The notes beneath the pieces were generated by a model. It ran no database searches. It was not told where the DNA came from and was given only the letters and a program-made list of their open reading frames with translations. Of a stretch of DNA of 64,000 nt, positions 29,987-36,933 are shown one piece after another. The translations under genes and the position numbers were made by a program. Numbering within the stretch: position 1 is the stretch's first letter; every line of letters starts with the position of its first letter. The stretch lies in contig NZ_FPKU01000001.1 in assembly GCF_900119845.1 (NCBI RefSeq), positions 591,528 to 655,527 on the forward strand. Reading direction: 5' to 3'. This stretch comes from Devosia enhydra. Its GTDB lineage: Bacteria > Pseudomonadota > Alphaproteobacteria > Rhizobiales > Devosiaceae.

Positions 29987-31504
29987 TTATTGGGCCGCAG
30001 CCGCCTGAACGGCAGGCCCGGCGGCATTCTTCACGGCGTCAGCCATCATCTGCTGCTCCTGCCTCTGCTGGCGGATCGCGTTGGCTTCGTCCTCGGTGTT
30101 CACAGCATCGGCAAGGCCCAGCCCGCCAAAGCCCTTCTTGAGCATCACCGGCCACTTGACGTAGTCCTGATAGGCCTCGGGCGGGTAGCCCTGCAGCAGA
30201 CCAAGAGCCTGCGCCACGTTGGCCGTTTCGGCCTCGCGGCCGAGCGCTTCGAGACCCGTGAGGATCGTCGTGTCGATGACCGTATCGTCCCACTCGGGGA
30301 GCTGCCGGTTGTTCCGCATTTGGTAGATCAGCCGATCCACGCGAGCCCGCAGCATGGCGCCGGAGAGGGCCGAGAAGGCACCACCCTGGACGCTGTCGAG
30401 TTCCTGCCCGACACGTCGGACTTCCTCGGCGGTGACACGCTCGGCGTTACGGACGCCGGCAGACGTGAGCATGAAGGCGGCGCCGAGTTCCCGGCGGAGG
30501 CTTTCGAGTTCGACCTGGACGATCTGCATGCCGGTCAGGTTGGTGAACTGCAGCATGTTCACATCTTCGGGGTTGCCCGTGATGATGTCGCCGTTGTTGG
30601 CACCAGAGACCTTGCGGCGCAGGTTCACGCCACCAGCGGCGCCGGGGCGCAGCATGATGATGTTGCGCGATGCCATGGCAGCACCGTCACGCATGGCCTT
30701 GGAGAGGCCGTCGAACGTGATGAGGTCGGCGATGTGGTCTTCGACCTTCCCTCGGCCGTAGCTCTCGCCGGCGACCGCCGTCCAGCGGAGGGCGAAGAAC
30801 GGGAGGTACTTGGCCTCGTAGACACCGGCGGAGTTCGGGACTGTCTGGTCCTCGAGTTCCTGATGGACATCCCACTGGCCGTCTTTCAGCACACCCCAGG
30901 TGTAGAGGTGGAGGCGGACATTGCCAGCGGCGGCGTCGGTCGATCCGGCAGGCACGAGAGCCTTGAGCTGGTCGGGGAGTGACGCGGGGTCCAGCAGCTG
31001 CTCGATGATGAATTCGATCAGGTTGCCGGCAGGGTCGCGAACGACGACGAAGCGGTCGAGCGGATGCGTGATGATCCGGTTGTCGGGGAGCATCTGCTCC
31101 AGGACATTGCCACCGACGATCAGGTGCTGCAGCGAGACGGTCGTCGGGGACCGCCAGTCGCGCAGGGCGATCTCGTTGTGGGGGATCTTCTCGATCTGCC
31201 CGAGCTTCAGCTCGAGGTCGGGAGGAGCGGCATTGTTTGGAGATTTGAGGAGTACCGCCGGGGTAACTCCAAGTCTGAAAAGATTGCGTCCCGGCGGGAG
31301 AAGGGCCGACGTAAAGTAGGAGGCGAGGTGGACGATAAGCCGAGCGCCGAGACCCTGATTGGGTTGCGGGAGGTCGGACATGCCGTTGTGCCCTTCGGGG
31401 GGAATAAGGCTCGGGATCGTCAGCGATGAGGCCAGACGAGCCCGGCGAAGGAATGGATCGCGCAGTACGGCAAGCGCCTGATACCGCGTCTTGGCGCCTG
31501 CCAT
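29987..31504 (-). CDS. Portal protein, head-tail connector (T7 gp8-like)
   Basis: A 505-residue protein (T7 gp8: 536) starting MAGAKTRYQALAVLRDPFL. It contains the family-typical stretches ARLIVHLASYFTSALLPPG, LIVGGNVLEQMLPDNRI and TAEEVRRVGQELDSVQGGAFSAL (here quoted in part). It forms the dodecameric channel for DNA packaging. TAATG overlap couples it to the upstream gp7.3-like gene. Confidence 0.92.
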   Translation of the reverse strand: MAGAKTRYQALAVLRDPFLRRARLASSLTIPSLIPPEGHNGMSDLPQPNQGLGARLIVHLASYFTSALLPPGRNLFRLGVTPAVLLKSPNNAAPPDLELKLGQIEKIPHNEIALRDWRSPTTVSLQHLIVGGNVLEQMLPDNRIITHPLDRFVVVRDPAGNLIEFIIEQLLDPASLPDQLKALVPAGSTDAAAGNVRLHLYTWGVLKDGQWDVHQELEDQTVPNSAGVYEAKYLPFFALRWTAVAGESYGRGKVEDHIADLITFDGLSKAMRDGAAMASRNIIMLRPGAAGGVNLRRKVSGANNGDIITGNPEDVNMLQFTNLTGMQIVQVELESLRRELGAAFMLTSAGVRNAERVTAEEVRRVGQELDSVQGGAFSALSGAMLRARVDRLIYQMRNNRQLPEWDDTVIDTTILTGLEALGREAETANVAQALGLLQGYPPEAYQDYVKWPVMLKKGFGGLGLADAVNTEDEANAIRQQRQEQQMMADAVKNAAGPAVQAAAAQ

Positions 31505-31752
31505 TAGACGGGGATCGCGATGCCGCTAGTCGCGCCTTGGGCGGACCCCAGGGGAATGCGGAGAGACGAGCGGCCCTTCTTGGCCTTCGCCTGATCGACC
31601 CGGCGCTTAACATTGGCGAGCGCGTCGGGGTCGGAGAGGGCCATGGCGATCAGCGGAGCGGGGGCCGGTGCGGCCGGGCTCACGCCCGCCTGCAGTTCGG
31701 CGCTATCGCTGTTCGAGGCGGCCTGAGTGGTGTTCTTCTTCTTGTTGCCCAT
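31504..31752 (-). CDS. T7 gp7.3-like small virion/tail assembly protein
   Basis: An 82-residue protein starting MGNKKKNTTQAASNSDS, directly before the portal gene as T7 gp7.3. Its lysine-rich start, Ala/Pro middle and end KKGRSSLRIPLG...SGIAIPV parallel T7 gp7.3, which also ends in a KKSL...GGINI-like tail. T7 gp7.3 is a virion protein needed for adsorption or tail assembly. Similarity is weak but position and both termini agree. Confidence 0.6.
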   Translation of the reverse strand: MGNKKKNTTQAASNSDSAELQAGVSPAAPAPAPLIAMALSDPDALANVKRRVDQAKAKKGRSSLRIPLGSAQGATSGIAIPV

Positions 31753-32164
31753 GTGGTTCGGTCCATAGGTTTCGGGAGAAGCCTTGGTCCTCCTTCTCGA
31801 AACCGAGCATGAGCAAGAACCGGTCGAGCGGCTTCCGGTTGGGATTGAGGGTGTGAGAGGTGACGACCTTGTCGGCGCCTACGGCGAACGCAAGGCGGCA
31901 CAATTGGTCGACGAGGTCGCTCGTGAAGAACGGCAACCGGGCGCCTTTGGCGGCGCATCCGTGGAACCTGAGAATGCCCGGTTCGTCCCAGCTGCCCCAC
32001 GCGACCCCGAGTAGGGAGCCGTCCGGGGACAGGATGTTGACGCGGAGGCAGTCTGCCAGTTCGTCGAGGGACCAGAAGAACGGGTAGCCGTTTATCTGGA
32101 GGAACATGAAGAAGGCGCCTGGGTCCACTTCGACCCTGCACAGCGCCCTACTCCTCGGTCGCAT
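31703..32164 (-). CDS. Hypothetical phage protein, possible acetyltransferase fold
   Basis: Up to 153 residues; the ATG at 32164 overlaps the upstream gene by 17 bp. A CTG at 32140 with AGGAG seven bases before, or the ATG at 32107 (MFLQINGYPFF), are other possible starts. The pattern DKVVTSHTLNPNRKPLDRFL followed by LMLGFEKEDQGF looks like the end of a GNAT acetyltransferase (residues after a turn, then LGF). Small GNAT-like genes before the portal occur in other T7-like phages. Assignment is tentative. Confidence 0.5.
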   Translation of the reverse strand: MRPRSRALCRVEVDPGAFFMFLQINGYPFFWSLDELADCLRVNILSPDGSLLGVAWGSWDEPGILRFHGCAAKGARLPFFTSDLVDQLCRLAFAVGADKVVTSHTLNPNRKPLDRFLLMLGFEKEDQGFSRNLWTEPHGQQEEEHHSGRLEQR

Positions 32165-32339
32165 CCCGAGCTTGGCTCAAGAGGTTGATGAGTTCGTCCA
32201 CCAGCTCGCGCTTGGCGGCGCGTCGGTGAGCGGCAATGATGTCCTCGTCGGGCCGGATGCACTCGTGCGGGTAGGCCTGGTCGAGCAATTCGATGAGGCC
32301 CTGAGCGTTCAGCTGGGGTAGATCGGCTGGGTCAATCAT
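32148..32339 (-). CDS. Hypothetical phage protein, 63 aa
   Basis: Starts MIDPADLPQLNAQGLIELL; helical, acidic, with ECIRPDEDIIAAHRRAAKR. It is the first gene after the terminator and GGACCCT motif at 32354-32397 and begins the portal transcription unit. No function recognised. Confidence 0.6.
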   Translation of the reverse strand: MIDPADLPQLNAQGLIELLDQAYPHECIRPDEDIIAAHRRAAKRELVDELINLLSQARDATEE

Positions 32340-32353
32340 TTCGGTTTCGGGGG

Positions 32354-32367
32354 TTCAAGAGGGTCCA
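32354..32367 (-). promoter_or_regulatory. GGACCCTCTTGAA motif after terminator
   Basis: Minus strand TGGACCCTCTTGAA, directly behind the T-tract of the terminator and 15 bp before the ATG at 32339. A terminator followed at once by a fresh promoter would separate middle and late transcription units. Confidence 0.4.
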
Positions 32368-32397
32368 AAAAATAGGGACCCGCCGAAGCGAGCCCCT
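32367..32397 (-). terminator. Rho-independent terminator
   Basis: Minus strand GGGGCTCGC, TTCG loop, GCGGGTCCC (9-bp stem at 32375-32396 with two G-T pairs) followed by TATTTTTT. It ends the DNA-replication gene block before the head genes. Confidence 0.85.
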
Positions 32398-32402
32398 ACT
32401 GG

Positions 32403-32594
32403 TCAGTCCTCCGTCTCTAACGCGCTGGCGGCGTCGGGGAGGTTCATCGTTGCGTCAAGGCCATCCTCGTCGAACTCGTCGGGCCAGTCCTTGCGGATGG
32501 CCGTCAGGAAGTCGACGTAGTCCGGAGGATTGCGCCAGACGTAGAGGTAGTCGTCACCGCTCTCGGTGGTGCCGGAGACGATGTAGACCTTCAC
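32403..32594 (-). CDS. Hypothetical phage protein, 63 aa
   Basis: Starts MKVYIVSGTTESGDDYLYVW; compact alpha/beta pattern, acidic end (LPDAASALETED). ATGA-type overlap with the next upstream gene and a terminator directly downstream. Proteins with a similar MKVYIVSGTTESGDD-type start are common, uncharacterised, in phages. Confidence 0.65.
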   Translation of the reverse strand: MKVYIVSGTTESGDDYLYVWRNPPDYVDFLTAIRKDWPDEFDEDGLDATMNLPDAASALETED

Positions 32595-32848
32595 TTGGCG
32601 GTCAGAGCGCCTTCGAGGCGACCAGCGAGACTGGACAGCTTGCGGCTGTAGTCGCGGGTCGACTGCGACTTGACGATCAGGGTGGCGGCAGCTTCCGTCA
32701 GGGCGACCGAGTGGTCGAGAGCCACGCGGGCGTCGGCGTCGATCCGGTTGATCAGGGCCGTGGCCTGATCCTCGTAGGGGCGGATCGGCTTGGCAGGCAC
32801 GACGCGGTCGATGATGGCGGCGACGAAGGCGAGGAGACGAGCGAGCAT
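32591..32848 (-). CDS. Hypothetical phage protein with N-terminal hydrophobic segment, 85 aa
   Basis: Starts MLARLLAFVAAIIDRVVPAK, a short hydrophobic helix that may anchor it, followed by a charged helical region (DQATALINRIDADARVALDH). It lies 11 bp downstream of the DUF5664 gene. No family recognised. Confidence 0.6.
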   Translation of the reverse strand: MLARLLAFVAAIIDRVVPAKPIRPYEDQATALINRIDADARVALDHSVALTEAAATLIVKSQSTRDYSRKLSSLAGRLEGALTAK

Positions 32849-32859
32849 GGTGATCTCTT

Positions 32860-33288
32860 TCAGTCGATCAGGATGAAATTGGGTTCGGTGGAGGCGGCAG
32901 GTGCCGGTTCGGCTGGGGCGGCGGCTAGGTTTTGCTTCGCCCGCTCGGCCTTGAGATAGACGTCGTAGGCACCCATGACGTTGAACAGCATGGCCGCCAG
33001 CGTGGTCGGATAGTCCTCGACGGCGAGGTCCGCGTAGCCACGGTGGTGGAGCCACAGGTCCTGCCAATGGCGGGCCAGCGACTTCATGTAGGCATCGACG
33101 GGGATGCCCTTCTGCCAGTTGTCTCCGTCCCGTAGCGAGCCATCGGCCAGACGGCGTTTGCCGTGCATGTAGACGGCATAGTCCTGCAGGACGAGCGGAG
33201 ACAGGAAGGCCTCGAAGTCCAGCTTGTTCTCGTCCAGGTCGCGGTTGGCGCCGGTGGCGAAGGTGCGGACGACAGGCTTGTTGGTCAT
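32860..33288 (-). CDS. DUF5664 family protein, possible dNTP diphosphohydrolase-related
   Basis: A 142-residue protein starting MTNKPVVRTFATGANRDLDE. The block GANRDLDENKLDFEAFLSPL, then DNWQKGIPVDAYMKSLARH and LWLHHRG, is the typical DUF5664 signature, which databases relate to the N-terminal domain of phage dATP/dGTP diphosphohydrolases. It is translationally coupled to a deoxyribonucleotidase gene, so both may shape the nucleotide pool. Enzymatic activity is not proven for the short forms. Confidence 0.7.
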   Translation of the reverse strand: MTNKPVVRTFATGANRDLDENKLDFEAFLSPLVLQDYAVYMHGKRRLADGSLRDGDNWQKGIPVDAYMKSLARHWQDLWLHHRGYADLAVEDYPTTLAAMLFNVMGAYDVYLKAERAKQNLAAAPAEPAPAASTEPNFILID

Positions 33289-33761
33289 ATGATCCCGAGT
33301 TGTCGAAGGGTGTTGATGGAGGTGTGGGCGCCGACGTGCAGGACGAAGTTGCCCATCTTGTTCGCCCAGGCTGCAGCGTTGACGGCGCGGTCGTCGACCA
33401 GAATGTCACCCGGCAGGCAATAGGCAGGCTTCTCGCTGGTCAGGCAGGTGATGACGGGGACGTCGGTGCCCAGCTTCTCAGCCACCCATGCCCGCTTCTG
33501 CTGGTCGACCGAGGCGCTGTCGCGCTTCGGCAGGGCCGTAAGGATCGTCGGGTGGAGGTGCGCCACGGCGCCCCACAGGACGTCCGCATCGCGCGTCATG
33601 GGGAGGTGGTAGAAGAAGTTCGGGTCGGCGTTCAGGGCGGTCCAAAAGGCGGCAGGCCCATGTATCCACTCCCACTTGTAGGTGTTCGTGGTGCCGATGG
33701 CGCGTTCGGCGCCCGCGTCGAAGTCAGCGAGGACGCCATCGAGGTCGAGGTAGAGTGTCAG
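33285..33761 (-). CDS. 5'(3')-deoxyribonucleotidase-like HAD phosphatase, probable CTG start
   Basis: The HAD signature DxDGVxxDF appears in LYLDLDGVLADFD at the very N-terminus, and ILVDDRAVN provides the late acidic motif; homologues are 150-200 residues and remove phosphate from dNMPs. No ATG lies in front. CTG at 33761 has AAGGAG eight bases upstream, overlaps the upstream stop as CTGA and gives the usual family start (M)TLYLDLDG. The GTG at 33794 would add eleven residues from the exonuclease gene without a ribosome-binding site. 158 residues. Confidence 0.75.
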   Translation of the reverse strand: MTLYLDLDGVLADFDAGAERAIGTTNTYKWEWIHGPAAFWTALNADPNFFYHLPMTRDADVLWGAVAHLHPTILTALPKRDSASVDQQKRAWVAEKLGTDVPVITCLTSEKPAYCLPGDILVDDRAVNAAAWANKMGNFVLHVGAHTSINTLRQLGII

Positions 33762-34591
33762 AGGGGTAGCTCCTTCGGGCCATTGGGCGTCCACAGGCGG
33801 ACGGTACGAGTGTCTTGGTTCCAGTCGCCGTGCCGCAGGATGCGGGCCAGCTGTGCCTGCGCGACCAGCTCGGCCTCGGTCAGTCCGGCCCTAGCGGCGC
33901 GGTCGACCATTGCCTGCCAGACGCTGCACGGCTCGCCCTCGACCCACTTTTCGACGGGCTTTGGGTTGCGCTTTCCGACGTACTGGACGGTCTTGCGCAG
34001 CCGGGTTGGGTTCAGGATGAGGTTCTGGGCGGTGACCGGGCCGACCTTCGGGATACCGGGGTAGCCGTCGACCGCATCTCCCACCATGGTCTGCTTCATC
34101 CACATCTGGTCGGCCACCGTGGGCCTGATGCGGGTCGGCTTGTCCTCGTGCATGGGGTTCAGCACGAGTGTCGGCAGGGTCTTCATGTCCTTGTCACCGG
34201 ACACGACCACCACCTCGGCGCCGGGCTCGGTGCCATAGATGCCGAGGAGATCGTCCGCCTCGAGGCCGGGCTCGGCCAGCACTTCCAGTTCGTCGGAGAG
34301 TGCGGCGCGGACGGCGTTATAGGCGGCCGGCTTCTCGGCCGTGCGGTTGGCCTTGTAGGCTGGCCAGAGGCGGTGACGGAAGCTGTCGGACTTGACCGCC
34401 GACAGGACCAGAACCGGTTCGGTGCAGCGAGCGAGCTTCGTCCACTTGCGGACGAGGCGCATCGCTTCGGCTATGGCTTCATCCTCGTCCACGATGGGCG
34501 TGTTCCCCAGACCGTCGCCGAGATCGACGGTGGTCTGGGAAGCGAACGCGGCCCGGTAGATGAGCATGTCGCCGTCGAGGAGAGCCCTCAG
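33758..34591 (-). CDS. 5'-3' exonuclease (T7 gp6-like), probable CTG start
   Basis: A PIN/H3TH flap-type exonuclease (277 residues from CTG). The N-terminal acidic motif LLDGDM (residues 4-9) lies upstream of the first ATG (34567), so the ATG form would lose a metal-binding aspartate. In this frame no ATG, GTG or TTG exists between the preceding in-frame stop and CTG 34591, which forms a CTGA overlap with the stop of the upstream gene and has GGAAG in front. Other motifs: LEADDLLGIYG, VVVVSGDKDMKTLP and the helix-hairpin GYPGIPKVGPVTAQ. In T7 gp6 degrades host DNA and removes primers. Confidence 0.85.
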   Translation of the reverse strand: MRALLDGDMLIYRAAFASQTTVDLGDGLGNTPIVDEDEAIAEAMRLVRKWTKLARCTEPVLVLSAVKSDSFRHRLWPAYKANRTAEKPAAYNAVRAALSDELEVLAEPGLEADDLLGIYGTEPGAEVVVVSGDKDMKTLPTLVLNPMHEDKPTRIRPTVADQMWMKQTMVGDAVDGYPGIPKVGPVTAQNLILNPTRLRKTVQYVGKRNPKPVEKWVEGEPCSVWQAMVDRAARAGLTEAELVAQAQLARILRHGDWNQDTRTVRLWTPNGPKELPL

Positions 34592-34815
34592 TTCGGCTTC
34601 CGGGGGAACGGGGTGACGTTGTCGTCGGACACGACCTCAACCTCAGGCTCGCTGTCCAGATGCTCACCGGTCACCTCGCCGGTGGTCAGGAACGTGTCGA
34701 TGCCCTTGGCGATCTGCAGGGTGCAGACAGGACAGGCCAAGCCGATAGCCTGCGCATGAGCCTGCGCGTAGGCGACGGCGGTGAGCCGACGCTGGACGGT
34801 GTCGTTGTCGATCAA
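34588..34815 (-). CDS. Hypothetical phage protein with CxxC motif, 75 aa
   Basis: Starts MIDNDTVQRRLTAVAYAQAH; helical first half, ACPVC motif near residue 29, acidic loop and basic end PFPRKPN. Sits between DNA polymerase and exonuclease genes. No function known. Confidence 0.6.
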   Translation of the reverse strand: MIDNDTVQRRLTAVAYAQAHAQAIGLACPVCTLQIAKGIDTFLTTGEVTGEHLDSEPEVEVVSDDNVTPFPRKPN

Positions 34816-34826
34816 TTGGTTCTCTC

Positions 34827-36578
34827 TCAGTGGGTTTCGTGCCAGTTGGCACCGATGTCGAAGGAGCCGGCGAGCGGGCAGCGGATGCCGAGGCGCTCAC
34901 CCGCTTCGCGGATGCAGTCGGCCAGCTCCGCCCCGATGGCCTTGGCCAGTTCGGGGACACACTCGACCTGGACTTCGTCGTGGACGTTGGCGAGGTAGGC
35001 GAAGTCGCGGGCGTGGACCCAGCCTCTGGCGGGGACGCGCTCGAAGTGGAAGATGTTGAGGGCCACCTTCATCGCGATGGCGCCCCCACCCTGGAGCAGG
35101 AAGTTGAATGCCGAGTGCGACGAGCGGACCTTGATCTTGCGCCCATCGATCCCCTTGACGTAGCCCTGCTTCTTGGCCGTCTTGACCACCTGCTCGATGA
35201 GCTTGGTCAGGCCGGGCGTTCCCTTGCCGAGGGCCTCACGGAGACGCGCTCCGTGCAGCTTCTGGTTGCCCACCGGCCTAGGCTTGCCGGCCGCACGGGC
35301 ATCGTCGAACACGGTCTTGCCGAGGGTCGGATCGGCCGCCCCGTAGATCAGGGCGTAGATCGCGGTCTTGGCGCTGTCGCGCAGGTACAGAGACCCGGCC
35401 CGCTGGTTCAGCGAGTGGATGTCGGTGCCCTTGGACTTGTTGCCGTTCAGCACCGTGTCGGTGGTGCGGCCCCCATCGAGCCGGGCCATGTAGTGGGCCA
35501 GCATGCGGAACTCGAGCCCTTCGGCATCGCAGCCAACCTGCACCCAGCCCTTGCGGGGCTCCCACGGCTCACGCAGTTCCTTGTCGGCCTGCGCCACGTT
35601 GGGCTTGAAGTGGGTGCAACGGCCGGTGCCGGTGCCGAGCGTGTTGACGGCGCCGTGGATGCGGCCCGTCTCGGCATCGACCAGCTTGAGCCAAGCGTTC
35701 TTGCCGTCCGACATCTGCCCGAGCATCTTGGCGATGCGGGCATAGCGGAGCAGCAGCCTGGCCTCCGGGTACTTGAGACCCGCCATGACCTGTTCGTCGG
35801 TCGCGGGGATGCCGCTGTCGGTGAACTTGGTTGGCTTCCAGCCGTACCGCTCGGTGAGCCGGCGGGCGACCTGCTGGCCGCTCCCGGGGTTGAACACCTC
35901 GATCTTGTCCTTGAGGCGCTTGCCGGTCTTGGGCGAGTAGCGCTCGTGGATGATCGGCGGGAAGGCGGCCTGGAGCTGCTGGGTGAGGTCGTGCTGCTCT
36001 TGCTTGAGGTCGCCCACCTTGGCCGCCACCTTGGCGACGTTGAGGGGGAAGCCGTTCTGCTCCTGCAGCCCGATGACGATGGCAAACAGGTTCTCGATCT
36101 GGAGCGACTGATCCCATTCCCAGCCCTCCATCTTCTTGAGCAGGTAATGGTAGAGTGCCCGGCCGACGCGGATGTCCTGCGCCCCGTAGACGACCATGTC
36201 CTCGTTGAAGGTCTCGAAGCCGCCCTCGTAGTCGAGCTTCTCGATGCCGAGGCGTTTGCCCCACGCCTTGAGGCTGTGCTCCTTCTCCTCGTTGAACAGC
36301 AGACGGGCCGCGAGCAGCGTGTCCCAAATCTGTTCCGGCCGGAGGGTGCCCGGGTAGACCTTGTTGATGGCGTGGAAGTCGAACTTGGCGCCGTTGTGGA
36401 AGACGACGCGGTCGGCGGCCGAGAGGCGATCAAGCCCCTCTTGAATGGGTGGGTAACCCGGTTGGTCGGCGTAAACGTCGACATCGTCGCCGTCCTCAGT
36501 GCCGATCTGCAGCATGTGGACGCACGTCATCTGGCGGAGGAACCCATTGGTCTCCGCGTCAGCGATCAGGGTGAGCAT
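34827..36578 (-). CDS. Family A DNA polymerase (T7 gp5-like)
   Basis: 583 residues from ATG 36578 (MLTLIADAETNGFLRQM); T7 gp5 has 704, so loops are shorter. The 3'-5' exonuclease domain has DAETNG (residues 7-12) and VVFHNGAKFDFHAI. Polymerase motif A is VGCDAEGLEFRMLAHY, motif B RDSAKTAIYALIYGA, motif C LANVHDEVQVE near the C-terminus. It replicates the phage genome, in T7 together with host thioredoxin. The frame upstream of 36578 is a shadow of the GIY-YIG gene. Confidence 0.93.
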   Translation of the reverse strand: MLTLIADAETNGFLRQMTCVHMLQIGTEDGDDVDVYADQPGYPPIQEGLDRLSAADRVVFHNGAKFDFHAINKVYPGTLRPEQIWDTLLAARLLFNEEKEHSLKAWGKRLGIEKLDYEGGFETFNEDMVVYGAQDIRVGRALYHYLLKKMEGWEWDQSLQIENLFAIVIGLQEQNGFPLNVAKVAAKVGDLKQEQHDLTQQLQAAFPPIIHERYSPKTGKRLKDKIEVFNPGSGQQVARRLTERYGWKPTKFTDSGIPATDEQVMAGLKYPEARLLLRYARIAKMLGQMSDGKNAWLKLVDAETGRIHGAVNTLGTGTGRCTHFKPNVAQADKELREPWEPRKGWVQVGCDAEGLEFRMLAHYMARLDGGRTTDTVLNGNKSKGTDIHSLNQRAGSLYLRDSAKTAIYALIYGAADPTLGKTVFDDARAAGKPRPVGNQKLHGARLREALGKGTPGLTKLIEQVVKTAKKQGYVKGIDGRKIKVRSSHSAFNFLLQGGGAIAMKVALNIFHFERVPARGWVHARDFAYLANVHDEVQVECVPELAKAIGAELADCIREAGERLGIRCPLAGSFDIGANWHETH

Positions 36579-36609
36579 GAAACTCCATGAAGCCGCGCTA
36601 CGGCGGGCG

Positions 36610-36933
36610 TCAGGAGCGAGGATCGAACTCCTCGTCTGCCTGAGCCGCCGCGCGTCGGACCACGCTCTCGGCCTTGGCAGGCGGAGCGTCGAACCATTCC
36701 CCTTTTTTGGCGTAGCCCAGCCGCCGCAGGGTCTTGTGCGCGAGCCATTCAGCATGGCGGCGCCCAAGCGTGGGAGCAGCGACATACAGGTGGTAGCCCC
36801 TGTCGGGGTCACCGGTGTTGTAGCTGCTCAGCCTGCGGCGGGGATCGTTGGTCTGGCCTACCTTGACCCATCCGGGGAAGTGGGGATGGGTGATGACGTA
36901 GACGTAGCCAGACGGATCAGAAGTCTGACCCAA
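36610..36933 (-). CDS. GIY-YIG/T5orf172-type nuclease domain protein
   Basis: About 107 residues from TTG 36933; the ATG at 36966 would overlap the helicase gene by 50 bp. Motif order SGYVYVITHPHFPGWVKVGQ (Y-V-Y, then K-V-G), then NDPRRRLSSYNTGDP and HLYVAAPTLGRRHAEWLAH with the catalytic glutamate in the last, is that of T5orf172/Mug113-like GIY-YIG nucleases. It lies between helicase and polymerase genes, a favourite place of homing endonucleases, but such domains also serve as DNA-repair or regulatory nucleases. Confidence 0.72.
   Translation of the reverse strand: MGQTSDPSGYVYVITHPHFPGWVKVGQTNDPRRRLSSYNTGDPDRGYHLYVAAPTLGRRHAEWLAHKTLRRLGYAKKGEWFDAPPAKAESVVRRAAAQADEEFDPRS

Noticed and set aside
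32860-33288. Evidence for a diaminopurine (Z) genome
   Set aside because: The DUF5664 protein alone is not sufficient; no PurZ-like or DatZ-like gene is present in the window.
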